Below, piece after piece: positions 7,116 through 16,407 of a stretch of DNA of 26,911 bases; the stretch's first letter is position 1, and every line of letters starts with the position of its first letter. Location: NCBI GenBank assembly GCA_003561495.1, contig PWWM01000215.1:1-26911 (forward strand), read 5' to 3'. Under the pieces are notes generated by a model. The model saw only the letters and a program-made list of their open reading frames with translations, was not told the DNA's origin and did no database searches. The position numbers and the translations under genes are program-made. This DNA comes from Gammaproteobacteria bacterium. GTDB lineage: Bacteria; Pseudomonadota; Gammaproteobacteria; Xanthomonadales; Wenzhouxiangellaceae.

Positions 7116-8711
7116 ATGTCCGAACGCGAAATCATGGAATATGACGTGATCGTTGTCGGCGCCGGCCCGGCCGGGTTGGCCTGCGCGATGCGTCTGAAGC
7201 AACTCAAGGACGAGCTCAATGTCTGCGTGATCGAGAAGGCCGCCGAGATCGGCGGGCATATTCTTTCCGGCGCCGTGATCGAACCGGATGCGCTGGATGA
7301 GCTGGTCGAGGGCTGGCGCGAGGATCCGCCGCCGATCTGCGTGGCCGCCACGGGTGAGCAGTTCGTGATGCTGTCCAAGACCGGCAAGCGCCGCATGCCG
7401 ACCCCGCCGCAACAGAAAGGCCATGGGAATTTCATTGTCTCGCTGGGTGCAATGTGTGCTTGGCTCGCGCCCAAGGCTGAAGCGCTCGGGGTGGATCTGT
7501 TTCCCGGGTTTGCCGCCGCTGAATTATCAATCGACGATCAGGGCGCGGTACGCGGCGTGATCATCGGTGACATGGGCGTGGATATCGACGGCAAGCCCAA
7601 GGATTCCTACGTTGAAGGTATCGAAATTCGGGCACCAGTCACGGTGCTGGGCGAGGGCTGTCGGGGCCATCTGACCAAGCAGGCCATTGCCCGTTACAAG
7701 CTTGATGCCGATTGTGATCCGCAGACCTACGCCATTGGCATGAAAGAGCTGTGGCAGTTGCCCGAGGGCCGCGTGCAGGAAGGACTGGTCCAGCACTCGA
7801 TTGGATGGCCGCTGCCCAACAGCATATACGGCGGCAGTTTTGTGTATCACCTCGACAAGAACAGGCTGGCGGTTGGTTTTGTCTGCGGGCTGGACTACCA
7901 GGATCCGAAGTTCAGCCCGTTCGAGGCTTTCCAGCAGTTCAAGCATCATCCGTGGATGCGGGAGTTGCTCGAGGGGGGTGAAATCCTCTCCTCCGGCGCC
8001 CGCGCCCTGGTTGAGGGCGGCTATCAGTCCCTGCCGAAGGTGGAAATGCCCGGCGCGATCCTGATCGGTGATTCGGCCGGCCTGCTCAACGTACCCAAGA
8101 TCAAGGGCGTGCACCAGGCTTTGAAGTCCGGCATGCTGGCCGCCGAACACCTGGCCGAGAATCTCTCCAGCGACGGCTTCGATGCGCGCTTGAGAAGCTC
8201 GCCGATCGTGGCCGAGCTGAAAAAAGTGCGCAATATCCGCCCCGGTTTCAGCAGGGGCATGTGGCGTGGACTACTGACCGCGGCAATCGAAACCATCACC
8301 TTGGGCAAACTGCCGCGCACACTGAAAAACCACCACGACCATGAGCAGTACCGCAAGCTCGAAGAGGGTGGGTTTGACTATGACTTCGTGGACCGGGATC
8401 TCCCGCCGCGCGATCGCCTGGCCTCGGTCTATTTCGCCGCCACGGCCCACGACGAAGACCAGCCCATCCACCTGCAAATCGTCGAACCGGACGTCTGCTT
8501 CACCCGCTGCGAAGAGGAGTACGGCAACCCCTGCACCCGCTTCTGCCCGGCGCAAGTGTATGAAAAGGTCGAGGACGAAAACGGCAAACGCATCCAGATC
8601 AACGCATCCAACTGTGTCCACTGCAAGACCTGTGACATCGCCGACCCCTACCAGATCATCAACTGGGTGACGCCGGAAGGTGGATCGGGCCCCAACTACT
8701 CAAATCTGTAA
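7116..8711 (+). CDS. Electron transfer flavoprotein-ubiquinone oxidoreductase
   Basis: A 531-residue membrane-associated flavoprotein that passes electrons from electron transfer flavoprotein (fed by acyl-CoA and amino-acid dehydrogenases) to ubiquinone. The N-terminus has the FAD-binding GxGxxG motif (VVGAGPAG, residues 13-20). The C-terminus has the family's 4Fe-4S segment, with Cys in CTRFCPAQVY and NCVHCKTCDI, followed by the hallmark WVTPEGGSGPNY. Length is close to the usual 540-560 residues. The ATG at 7116 has GAGG 5 bases upstream. The partner genes etfA and etfB are not in this window. It stands alone with its own promoter; aroC follows 32 bases later in the same direction and may be co-transcribed. 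Confidence 0.95.
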   Translation: MSEREIMEYDVIVVGAGPAGLACAMRLKQLKDELNVCVIEKAAEIGGHILSGAVIEPDALDELVEGWREDPPPICVAATGEQFVMLSKTGKRRMPTPPQQKGHGNFIVSLGAMCAWLAPKAEALGVDLFPGFAAAELSIDDQGAVRGVIIGDMGVDIDGKPKDSYVEGIEIRAPVTVLGEGCRGHLTKQAIARYKLDADCDPQTYAIGMKELWQLPEGRVQEGLVQHSIGWPLPNSIYGGSFVYHLDKNRLAVGFVCGLDYQDPKFSPFEAFQQFKHHPWMRELLEGGEILSSGARALVEGGYQSLPKVEMPGAILIGDSAGLLNVPKIKGVHQALKSGMLAAEHLAENLSSDGFDARLRSSPIVAELKKVRNIRPGFSRGMWRGLLTAAIETITLGKLPRTLKNHHDHEQYRKLEEGGFDYDFVDRDLPPRDRLASVYFAATAHDEDQPIHLQIVEPDVCFTRCEEEYGNPCTRFCPAQVYEKVEDENGKRIQINASNCVHCKTCDIADPYQIINWVTPEGGSGPNYSNL

Positions 8712-8712
8712 T

Positions 8713-8754
8713 CCTTAACCCTTAAACCTTAAACCTTGCACCTGTGCCCTTAAA
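8713..8754. repeat. Heptamer tandem array (CCTTAAA type) at the aroC start
   Basis: Six consecutive 7-base units in one register, all beginning CCT: CCTTAAC, CCTTAAA twice, CCTTGCA, CCTGTGC, CCTTAAA. The array starts two bases after the ETF-QO stop and runs through the GTG start into the first codons of aroC. It leaves no room for a normal ribosome-binding site. Confidence 0.7.
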
Positions 8755-9838
8755 CTCCTTCGGCCACATCCTGACCCTCACCACCTTCGGCGAAAGCCAC
8801 GGGCCGGCGATTGGCTGTGTGATCGACGGCTTTCCGCCCGGCTTCGAGATCACTGCCGAGGAAATTCGCGCCGAATTGATGCGGCGGGCGACCGGTCAGA
8901 GTCGCTGGACCTCGCAGCGCAAGGAAGCCGAGGACGTGCAAATCCTGTCGGGCATGTTCGAGGGCAAGACCACCGGAACGCCGATCGCGCTGCTGATTCA
9001 CAACACCGATGCGCGCTCGAAGGATTACACCAAAATAGCCGAGCAGTTCCGGCCGGGCCATGCCGACTATACCTATCATCACAAGTACGGCATTCGCGAC
9101 TATCGGGGCGGGGGTCGGTCCTCGGCGCGTGAGACCGCCATGCGGGTGGCGGCCGGTGCACTGGCACGCAAATTTCTCAAACAACGTCTGGGTGTGGAGA
9201 TTACCGGCTGGCTTGCACAGCTTGGTGAGCTGAGTTGCGATGAAAACTTCGATTCATCGGTGATTGATTCCAATCCGTTCTTCTGTCCCGATGCCGATCG
9301 GGTCGCCGATCTCGAGGAATACATGAAGGCCTTGTGGAAGTCGGGTGATTCGGTCGGCGCCCTGGTGCGGGCTCGCGCCACTGGCGTCCCGGTGGGGCTG
9401 GGATCACCGGTCTACGCCAAGCTCGACGGCGACCTCGCCGCGGCCATGATGAGCATCAATGCCACCAAGGGCGTGGAAATCGGCGCAGGCTTCAAGTCGG
9501 TTGCGCATAAGGGCACCGAGCATCGCGATGAGATCACCCCGGACGGATTCCTGTCCAACCACGCCGGCGGCGTACTGGGCGGCATTTCCACCGGCCAACC
9601 GGTCGAGGTCTCCGTGGTCTTCAAGCCGACCTCATCGTTACGCCTGCCTGGCCGTACGGTTGACACAAACGGGGAACCAGTCGAAATCATCACCACCGGC
9701 CGCCACGACCCCTGCGTGGGCATTCGCGCTATCCCCATCGTCGAAGCGATGCTGGCCCTGGTCATCATGGATCACTGGCTGCTGCATCGGGCTCAGTGTG
9801 GGGATGTGGAAGCGCAGGAGCCGAGGATTCCGGGGTGA
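8744..9838 (+). CDS. aroC: Chorismate synthase
   Basis: 364 residues. It converts 5-enolpyruvylshikimate-3-phosphate to chorismate using reduced FMN, the last step of the shikimate pathway; chorismate feeds tryptophan synthesis (trpFBA downstream) and folate. The N-terminus NSFGHILTLTTFGESHGPA and the later RYRGGGRSSARETA-like segment (read here as DYRGGGRSSARETAMRVAAG) are family signatures. The length fits. The start is GTG, taken because NSFG normally lies 3-4 residues from the start. It has no Shine-Dalgarno sequence and lies inside a heptamer array, so translation may depend on read-through from the ETF-QO gene or on an unstructured leader. A second heptamer array begins four bases after the stop. 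Confidence 0.95.
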   Translation: MPLNSFGHILTLTTFGESHGPAIGCVIDGFPPGFEITAEEIRAELMRRATGQSRWTSQRKEAEDVQILSGMFEGKTTGTPIALLIHNTDARSKDYTKIAEQFRPGHADYTYHHKYGIRDYRGGGRSSARETAMRVAAGALARKFLKQRLGVEITGWLAQLGELSCDENFDSSVIDSNPFFCPDADRVADLEEYMKALWKSGDSVGALVRARATGVPVGLGSPVYAKLDGDLAAAMMSINATKGVEIGAGFKSVAHKGTEHRDEITPDGFLSNHAGGVLGGISTGQPVEVSVVFKPTSSLRLPGRTVDTNGEPVEIITTGRHDPCVGIRAIPIVEAMLALVIMDHWLLHRAQCGDVEAQEPRIPG

Positions 9839-9841
9839 GGC

Positions 9842-9921
<80 letters not shown>

Positions 9922-9970
9922 ATTTTCGGTTACTCTGCAACCATCAACCACTGGCAATCAATCAGGAACC

Positions 9971-10996
9971 ATGGCAATCCCCCGAAAGAACGAATACCGC
10001 GTCGCCGTTGTCGGTGCCACCGGCGCCGTCGGCGAGGTCATGCTGGAGTTGTTGGCTGAACGCAAGTTTCCGGTCAGTGAAGTGGCCGCGCTGGCCAGTA
10101 GCAACTCGGTCGGGCGCGAAGTCAGTTTCGGGCGCAAGTCGTTGATCGTTGATGACCTGGCGACATTTGACTTTTCCGGCTGGGACTTTGCGCTGTTTTC
10201 GGCCGGTGGCAGTGTCTCGGCCGAGTTTGCGCCTAAAGCGGCCGCAGCCGGTTGCACCGTGATTGACAATACCTCGCATTTCCGCATGGATCCCGAGGTG
10301 CCGCTGGTGGTGCCGGAGGTGAACGCGGGCATTCTGGATGATTTTCAGCCCGGTGGGATCATCGCCAATCCGAACTGCTCAACCATCCAGATGCTGCTGG
10401 CCATCGCCCCGATTCACAGGGCGGCCGGCGTGGCGCGTATCAATGTCGCGACCTATCAATCCGTCTCCGGCGCCGGCAAGGCGGCCATGGAGGAGTTGGG
10501 TCGTCAATGCGCCGATCGCTTCAATTTTCGTGAACCCAGGTCCGAAGTTCTCAGCGCCCCGATCGCTTTCAACTTGATCCCTGCCATTGATGTTTTCGAG
10601 GACAATGGCTATACACGGGAAGAAATGAAGATGCATCGCGAAACCCGCAAGATCCTGAATAGTGATGACATTCAGGTCAATGCAACGGCCGTTCGAGTTC
10701 CTGTCTTCATCGGTCACGGAGAGGCGGTCCATCTTGAAACCTTGGAAGACATCGAGGTCAGCGCGGTCTGCAAGTTGCTCGAGAAGTCGCCGGGAATAGT
10801 GGTGATGAAGGGCAAGGACCTGGCCATGCCGCTGACCCATGCTGCCGGCAGCGACGCCGTGTTTGTGTGCCGTCTCAGGCGCGACTTGAGTCATCCTAGA
10901 GGTATCGATTTCTGGGTCGTGTCGGACAACGTTCGCAAGGGTGCTGCCCTCAACGCTGTGCAGATTGCCGAATACCTGATTGGCCACAGCAAGTAG
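9971..10996 (+). CDS. asd: Aspartate-semialdehyde dehydrogenase
   Basis: 341 residues. It reduces aspartyl phosphate to aspartate semialdehyde with NADPH, the branch point to lysine/diaminopimelate, threonine and methionine. The N-terminal NADP-binding motif is VVGATGAVGEVML (residues 13-25). The catalytic cysteine is Cys136 in NPNCSTIQ, and SGAGKAAMEEL is also characteristic. The ATG has CAGGAA 3-8 bases upstream. The gene is separated from aroC by a heptamer repeat array and from fimV by 126 bases with a fresh promoter, so it is probably not part of the fimV operon. Its position next to fimV is usual in gammaproteobacteria. Confidence 0.96.
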   Translation: MAIPRKNEYRVAVVGATGAVGEVMLELLAERKFPVSEVAALASSNSVGREVSFGRKSLIVDDLATFDFSGWDFALFSAGGSVSAEFAPKAAAAGCTVIDNTSHFRMDPEVPLVVPEVNAGILDDFQPGGIIANPNCSTIQMLLAIAPIHRAAGVARINVATYQSVSGAGKAAMEELGRQCADRFNFREPRSEVLSAPIAFNLIPAIDVFEDNGYTREEMKMHRETRKILNSDDIQVNATAVRVPVFIGHGEAVHLETLEDIEVSAVCKLLEKSPGIVVMKGKDLAMPLTHAAGSDAVFVCRLRRDLSHPRGIDFWVVSDNVRKGAALNAVQIAEYLIGHSK

Positions 10997-11029
10997 AATC
11001 GCGCGGAGGATTGGCTCGGCCGGATCAAT

Positions 11030-11051
11030 GAAACCAGGGTTCCGGGGTTTC
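11030..11051 (+). terminator. Weak hairpin after asd
   Basis: GAAACC (11030-11035) and GGTTTC (11046-11051) can pair around a 10-base loop, 34 bases after the asd stop. There is no T-run, so it would be a poor intrinsic terminator. It may only be an mRNA-end structure. Confidence 0.25.
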
Positions 11052-11068
11052 TCATTGTGTGAAGAGAT

Positions 11069-11077
11069 TGGTATACT
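11069..11077 (+). promoter_or_regulatory. Extended -10 promoter of fimV
   Basis: TGGTATACT is an extended -10 (TGn plus TATACT, five of six matches). The -35 at the right distance is poor, as is common with extended -10 promoters. Transcription would start near 11084, about 39 bases before the ATG chosen for fimV, and would exclude the longer TTG start at 11081. Confidence 0.5.
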
Positions 11078-11122
11078 CGCTTGAATTCACAAAAAAAGCA
11101 TTCCCACAAGGTGGCTGCACCC

Positions 11123-13777
11123 ATGCGATTTTCGACAGCAAAACTGATCATGCTAATGGGGCTGGGGGCGTTGATGCTGTTGTTTCCCGCCGATGGTTTG
11201 CGTGCCCTGGGCCTTGGGGAGGCTCGGGTCAATTCCTATCTGGGTCAGCCTCTGGATATCACCATCCGGCTGATCGAGGCCGATTCTGATGCCCTGGATT
11301 CGCTGACGGTCGAGCCGGCGAGCTCCGCCGACTACGAGCGTTTGGGTGTTCCCACCGAGGCTCGTGCGCTGGGTCTGGATGTACGAGTGGACCACCGCTC
11401 CGATCCGCCAATCTTGCGGGTCACGTCACGACGTCCGGCTCATGATCCGGTCCTGCGCTTCATGATCGACGCACGTTGGGCAAGTGGCCGCTTGTTGCGT
11501 GAATACACGGTTTTTCTCGATCCTCCGACCTATGAAGTGGCTCCGCCGGTCACGCGTCGCGAAGTGGAAGAGCGACCGCCAGAACGCCCGGCCGTGGCCG
11601 AGCCTGAGCCGGTTCAGCCTGAGCGGCCAGCGCCGGACCGGCCCGTTCGCCCTGCAGAGCCTACGCCTGAACCTGCGCCTGAACCTGCGCCTGAACCTGC
11701 GCCTGAACCTGCGCCAGCGCCTGAAGAACCGAGACCGGATGTTGTTGGCCCGGTCACGGCCGGCCAGACGCTCTGGGGCATTGCGTATGATTGGCGCCCC
11801 GATACCAGCCTGACCATGAACCAGGTCATGCTGGCCATTCTTGATCGTAACCCGCACGCATTCCGCGACAACAATGTCAATCGGCTCCAGCGAGGGGCGG
11901 AACTAAGCATGCCTGAGCGTGCGGAAATCGAGGCCTTGTCACCGCGTGAGGCAGACCAACGCATGCAAGCGCAGATGCAGGCCTGGCGCGACCGAGTGCC
12001 TGAGCGTCGGGATGTGCCGATAGTTGCCGAGGAAGCCGTTCCTGAAGTTGAAGCGCCCCGTGAGGAGGAACCTGCCGAGGCGGTTCCGGACCCGGAAACG
12101 GTTCATCGCCTAGAAGTAGTGCCGCCGGAAAGCGACTTGTTTGACGAAGGCCCGGTGGTTTCCGAGGGCGAGATCCAGCGTGCCTCGCGTCGTCTGGGTG
12201 AGTTGGAAGACCGCATGTATGCCGATGGCCTGGAAACCGATGAGCTCTACCGTCAAATCGAGGACATTCGTGAAGCCATTGAAACTCGGGATGCCGCCGG
12301 CCTGGCCGTGGCCGACGAGGAAATGGCCGTACTGGAATCGCGCCTGCGTCGTGCCCGACTGGCCCGTCTGGATGCGCCCCAGCGCATTCCCGATCCGGAT
12401 GCCGATGAAGACGCCATCGGCGAATATTTCGGTGAGCTGGAGGAAGAGCTGGCAGTCACCGATCCGGATGCCCGCGAAGAGGGCGTGACCGAGCCGCGAC
12501 CGGACCCGGTCGATGAAACGGTTCCGGAGCCACAACCCGGGGAAGCGCCGGCGGTGGCCGAGCCCGAAGCTGCGGGTCTGCCATGGTGGCTATGGTTGGT
12601 GGCCGCACTGATCGTGTTGGGACTGGTGGCGGTAGCAATCATTGTCCTGAGGCGACGTGCCGATACCGGCATGAGGTCTTCGCCGGCCGCGACTCGACGA
12701 GGTGAGGACGCGATTGAAGCCGCCCGGAAGCGGGTTGCCGCCGATCCGAAGAACCTGGCTGCTCACCTGGCACTGGTTCAGGCGCTGGCTGACAATAACG
12801 AAAACGAGCGCTTTGCCGAGGCCCTGGACAACATGTATCGTCAGGTGGACAGTGATGAACATCCGGATTGGCAGGAGGCCTTGAACCTGGCCGTGACCCA
12901 TGCCCCGGACCATCCATTGCTGACTCCGCCGGAAGAGCGCTTCGAAGACGATGTCGACGATGACGAAGGACTGGATGACCGAACGCGCGAAATGCTGGGA
13001 ATCCTCGAATCCGACGAAGACGCTCGCCCCACCCCTGATGACTATGAACTGGGCTCGGATGCAGAGCCCGACACCGACATTGGCGGGGAAGAAGTCTTTA
13101 CGACCGAAGAGGATCGACAGGATGAAGGATCCGCGCAGTCCGACACTCGTTTGATGGATGAGGAGCAGTCCGAGTCAATCGATGATGGTGAGGATATAGG
13201 TGAAGATCTGGACCTGGCCGAAGTGTCTGACCGACTGGATGACCCGGCATTGTCGACCCGCGAAGAAGACGGTCCGACCAGCTCGGAATCCGATGACGAG
13301 CTGGATATTTCCGAGTTCGAGATCGATGATGAGCGGGACAGGGCCGAAGATATCTTCGCTGAAGAAGACGGTGATGATGGCAGTGAATCCGAGCCGTTTG
13401 CTGGGGCGGATCCGGATGCACTGAGTCTGGACATGGATGATGATCTGGATATTTCGGAAGATGTCGAGCCGGATCAGCACCCCGAAGTTTCCGAAGACGA
13501 CCTGCCGGGCGCCGATGAAAGTGGTGATCGTGAGATCGAGGCATTTCTGGCTGGTGATGGCGATGGCGAGGAATCAGAGCCTGAAAGTGCCGGACCACAA
13601 CAGGGCGACGGAGAACCAGAGCTCAGCGATGAGGACGCCGAGGTCAAGCTGGATCTGGCGCGTGCCTACCTGTCCATGGATGACCCCGAATCCGCGCGTG
13701 CCTTGCTGGAGGAGATCACCAGCGGTGGATCGGAGACCATGCGTGAGCAGGCAGCCAAACTGCTGGAGGATCTCTGA
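11123..13777 (+). CDS. fimV: FimV/HubP-family polar landmark protein
   Basis: 884 residues from ATG 11123, chosen for AAGGTGG 8 bases upstream and a promoter that leaves no room for the TTG 42 bases earlier. It has a signal peptide (residues 1-28, ending GLRA) and the FimV N-terminal domain (LGEARVNSYLGQPLDITIRL). Next come a Pro/Glu linker with PEPA repeats (about 170-205), a LysM peptidoglycan-binding domain (about 210-262), a coiled/acidic stretch, one membrane span (about 486-510, LWLVAALIVLGLVAVAIIVL) and a very acidic cytoplasmic region. The C-terminal FimV motif is KLDLARAYLSMDD (about 839-884). Family members mark the cell pole and organise type IV pili, twitching and flagella through the inner membrane and wall. 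It heads an unbroken gene series to purF. Confidence 0.92.
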   Translation: MRFSTAKLIMLMGLGALMLLFPADGLRALGLGEARVNSYLGQPLDITIRLIEADSDALDSLTVEPASSADYERLGVPTEARALGLDVRVDHRSDPPILRVTSRRPAHDPVLRFMIDARWASGRLLREYTVFLDPPTYEVAPPVTRREVEERPPERPAVAEPEPVQPERPAPDRPVRPAEPTPEPAPEPAPEPAPEPAPAPEEPRPDVVGPVTAGQTLWGIAYDWRPDTSLTMNQVMLAILDRNPHAFRDNNVNRLQRGAELSMPERAEIEALSPREADQRMQAQMQAWRDRVPERRDVPIVAEEAVPEVEAPREEEPAEAVPDPETVHRLEVVPPESDLFDEGPVVSEGEIQRASRRLGELEDRMYADGLETDELYRQIEDIREAIETRDAAGLAVADEEMAVLESRLRRARLARLDAPQRIPDPDADEDAIGEYFGELEEELAVTDPDAREEGVTEPRPDPVDETVPEPQPGEAPAVAEPEAAGLPWWLWLVAALIVLGLVAVAIIVLRRRADTGMRSSPAATRRGEDAIEAARKRVAADPKNLAAHLALVQALADNNENERFAEALDNMYRQVDSDEHPDWQEALNLAVTHAPDHPLLTPPEERFEDDVDDDEGLDDRTREMLGILESDEDARPTPDDYELGSDAEPDTDIGGEEVFTTEEDRQDEGSAQSDTRLMDEEQSESIDDGEDIGEDLDLAEVSDRLDDPALSTREEDGPTSSESDDELDISEFEIDDERDRAEDIFAEEDGDDGSESEPFAGADPDALSLDMDDDLDISEDVEPDQHPEVSEDDLPGADESGDREIEAFLAGDGDGEESEPESAGPQQGDGEPELSDEDAEVKLDLARAYLSMDDPESARALLEEITSGGSETMREQAAKLLEDL
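11665..11712 (+). repeat. 12-bp tandem repeat in fimV (PEPA coding)
   Basis: Four perfect copies of GCCTGAACCTGC, encoding a Pro-Glu-Pro-Ala spacer between the N-terminal and LysM domains. Identity at the third codon positions suggests recent slippage, so copy number may vary between strains, changing linker length without a frameshift. Confidence 0.85.
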
Positions 13778-13788
13778 CCGATCGCACC

Positions 13789-14589
13789 ATGCGCCTGGTG
13801 GCAGGCGTCGAGTATGACGGTAGCGGTTTTTACGGCTGGCAGCGCCAGCGCCAGTCACCGACCGTGCAGGAATGTGTTGAGCAGGCGCTGGGTCGGGTCG
13901 CGGACGAGGCCATTACAGTGCATTGCTCCGGGCGTACCGATACCGGTGTCCATGCCCATTGCCAGGTGATCCATTTCGATACCACTGCACGACGCAGTGA
14001 GCTCTCCTGGGTATTGGGCGCCAATACCCAGCTGATGGCCGGAATCAGTCTGTTGTGGGTGCGAGAAGTGGACGCCGGGTTCCATGCCCGCTTCTCAGCC
14101 CGCTCGCGTCGTTATCGATACAGCATTATCAATCGCTGGGTGCGCCCGGCAATTGCCCGTGACCGCCTGAGCTGGATCCGCAAGCCACTGGACGAGATAC
14201 GCATGCAGGAGGCAGCCGATCACTTGCTGGGCGAGCATGATTTCTCGAGTTTTCGGGCCGTGGGCTGTCAATCGAAGTCCCCGGTCAGAAGCGTTCACTC
14301 TCTGCAGGTGACCCGATGCGATCATCTCATTCACATCGACATTGAAGCCAATGCATTTGTCTATCACATGGTCAGAAACATTGCCGGCGCCTTGATCGCC
14401 GTGGGCCAGGGCGATCGTGATCCTGCCTGGGTGGGCGAGCTGCTCAAGGCGCGTGACCGGACCCAGGGGGGCGTGACTGCGCCTGCCCAGGGACTGGTGT
14501 TCGTGGCTGCCAGCTATCCCGACTACCCTGACCTGCCTACCGATCAAATGGTCGATTTTCCTTCTGATGACCGGGAACCAGTATCATGA
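13789..14589 (+). CDS. truA: tRNA pseudouridine(38-40) synthase
   Basis: 266 residues. It isomerises uridines 38-40 in the anticodon arm of many tRNAs. The catalytic Asp51 is in RTDTGVHA. Other family landmarks are EYDGSGFYGWQRQ near the start and FVYHMVRNIAGALIAVGQG in the C-terminal half. The start follows the fimV stop by 11 bases with no close ribosome site of its own, suggesting translational coupling. Its last four bases (ATGA) overlap the trpF start. Confidence 0.96.
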   Translation: MRLVAGVEYDGSGFYGWQRQRQSPTVQECVEQALGRVADEAITVHCSGRTDTGVHAHCQVIHFDTTARRSELSWVLGANTQLMAGISLLWVREVDAGFHARFSARSRRYRYSIINRWVRPAIARDRLSWIRKPLDEIRMQEAADHLLGEHDFSSFRAVGCQSKSPVRSVHSLQVTRCDHLIHIDIEANAFVYHMVRNIAGALIAVGQGDRDPAWVGELLKARDRTQGGVTAPAQGLVFVAASYPDYPDLPTDQMVDFPSDDREPVS

Positions 14590-15191
14590 CTCGAGTCAAG
14601 ATCTGCGGGCTGACACGTATCGAGGATGCACAGGCGGCAGCTGACCTGGGCGTGGATGCTGTCGGCCTGGTGTTCACAGAGCGCAGCAAGCGCCATGTCA
14701 CTGTAGAGTGCGCTGCTGCGATTTGCCGGGCTCTGCCGCCATTCGTGTGCCGGGTCGGCCTGTTCATGGACCAGGCTGCTGACTCGATCAGTGAAATCCT
14801 GGACCGGGTGCCTCTGGACTGGTTACAGTTTCATGGCGGTGAAACCGAAGCGTTTTGTCGCCGCTTCAGGCGCCCCTGGATCAAGGCGTTGGCCATGGCG
14901 GGCCATCAAGTGCCCGATTTTGCCGCATTCCACACGGCAGATGCGCTATTGTTGGACTCACATGTGCAGGGTCAGCCGGGAGGCACCGGCAAGTCCTTCG
15001 ACTGGTCCGGGCTTGAAGTGCCCGAGCGGCCCTGGATTCTGGCCGGTGGCCTGAATCCGCACAATGTGGCGATGGCTTGTCGCCAGTTGCAACCACATGC
15101 CGTGGATGTTTCTTCCGGTGTGGAAAAGCGTCCCGGCATCAAGGATCATAAGCTGATGAAATCATTCATGGAGGCGGTGCGTCATGGCTGA
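14586..15191 (+). CDS. trpF: Phosphoribosylanthranilate isomerase
   Basis: 201 residues. It converts phosphoribosylanthranilate to carboxyphenylamino-deoxyribulose phosphate in tryptophan synthesis. It is a TIM barrel with catalytic Cys7 (KICGLT) and the general-acid Asp124 (LLLDSHV), plus the phosphate-binding AGGLNPHNV and DVSSGVEKRPGIKD. It stands apart from trpC, as is usual in gammaproteobacteria where trpF is next to truA. It overlaps truA by 4 bases and trpB by 8. Confidence 0.96.
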   Translation: MTRVKICGLTRIEDAQAAADLGVDAVGLVFTERSKRHVTVECAAAICRALPPFVCRVGLFMDQAADSISEILDRVPLDWLQFHGGETEAFCRRFRRPWIKALAMAGHQVPDFAAFHTADALLLDSHVQGQPGGTGKSFDWSGLEVPERPWILAGGLNPHNVAMACRQLQPHAVDVSSGVEKRPGIKDHKLMKSFMEAVRHG

Positions 15192-16407
15192 AACCGCAAC
15201 TCGATTGCCCTCAAGTGAATCCATGCCCGACCCGACCGGTCACTACGGGGTTTTTGGTGGGAGATTCGTGTCTGAAACGCTGATGCCCGCCCTGGAAGAG
15301 CTGGATCTGGCCTGGCGTCAGATCATGAAGGACAAGGCCTTTCTGGCCGAGCTGGACCATGACCTGACACATTTCGTGGGCCGGCCCTCACCGCTTTACC
15401 TGGCCGAGAACCTGACTCGCAAGATGGGCGGCGCCAGAATCGTGCTCAAGCGCGAGGATCTCAACCATACCGGCGCCCACAAGATCAATAACACCGTTGG
15501 GCAGGGACTGTTGGCCCGAGCCATGGGCAAGAAGCGCGTGATTGCCGAGACCGGCGCCGGTCAGCACGGTGTAGCCAGCGCCACGGTGGCTGCCCGCCTG
15601 GGCATGGACTGCGTGGTGTACATGGGCTCGGAAGATGTGCGTCGCCAGGCCGTAAACGTCTACCGCATGAAGTTGCTGGGCGCCGAAGTGGTCAGTGTCG
15701 ACTCGGGTTCGAAAACCCTCAAGGATGCGCTCAACGAGGCCATGCGCGATTGGGTCACCAACGTCGATGACACCTTCTACATTCTGGGCACGGTGGCCGG
15801 GCCGCATCCGTACCCGGCCATGGTGCGTGATTTCAATGCCGTGGTCGGACGCGAGGCGCGCCGCCAGATGCTTGATGAGTACGGCTGCCTGCCCGATGCA
15901 CTGGTCGCCTGTGTCGGTGGCGGCTCCAATGCAATGGGCCTGTTTCATCCCTTTGTCGATGATCGCGAGGTAGCCATGTACGGCGTGGAAGCGGCAGGGC
16001 GTGGATTGAGTGGTCATGAGCATGCCGCCAGCCTGTGTGCCGGCCGTGTCGGCGTGTTGCACGGCAGCCGAACCTACCTGCTCGATGATGAGGCCGGCCA
16101 GATTCGTGATACTCACTCGGTCTCTGCCGGACTGGATTATCCCGGCGTCGGGCCGGAGCATGCCTGGCTCAAGGACTCCGGCCGGGCCGAATATGTGGGA
16201 ATCACCGACGATGAAGCGCTTGAAGCCTTCCATGCATTGACCCGCAGTGAAGGCATCATGCCGGCGTTGGAAAGCGCCCACGCCATTGCCTACGGCATGA
16301 AGCTGGCGGGCGAGCTGTCGGCGGATCAAGTGGTCCTGGTCAACCTGTCCGGGCGTGGAGACAAGGATATTCAAACCGTGGCTGACCTGGAGGGGATCGA
16401 ATTTTGA
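15184..16407 (+). CDS. trpB: Tryptophan synthase beta chain
   Basis: 407 residues. It joins indole and serine to give tryptophan. The pyridoxal-phosphate lysine is Lys100 in HTGAHKINN; the phosphate-binding loop is CVGGGSNAMG (about 242-251). GGRFVSETLMPALEEL near the N-terminus and ETGAGQHGVA are family signatures. GGAGG lies about 10 bases before the ATG, inside trpF, and the two genes overlap by 8 bases. Its TGA overlaps the trpA start. It forms the alpha2-beta2 complex with the next gene product. Confidence 0.97.
   Translation: MAETATRLPSSESMPDPTGHYGVFGGRFVSETLMPALEELDLAWRQIMKDKAFLAELDHDLTHFVGRPSPLYLAENLTRKMGGARIVLKREDLNHTGAHKINNTVGQGLLARAMGKKRVIAETGAGQHGVASATVAARLGMDCVVYMGSEDVRRQAVNVYRMKLLGAEVVSVDSGSKTLKDALNEAMRDWVTNVDDTFYILGTVAGPHPYPAMVRDFNAVVGREARRQMLDEYGCLPDALVACVGGGSNAMGLFHPFVDDREVAMYGVEAAGRGLSGHEHAASLCAGRVGVLHGSRTYLLDDEAGQIRDTHSVSAGLDYPGVGPEHAWLKDSGRAEYVGITDDEALEAFHALTRSEGIMPALESAHAIAYGMKLAGELSADQVVLVNLSGRGDKDIQTVADLEGIEF

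Noticed and set aside
15388..16374. Minus-strand open frame (328 codons) inside trpB
   Set aside because: Antisense to a clearly conserved trpB; the product is His/Gly-rich with no family pattern, as expected of a GC-rich shadow frame.
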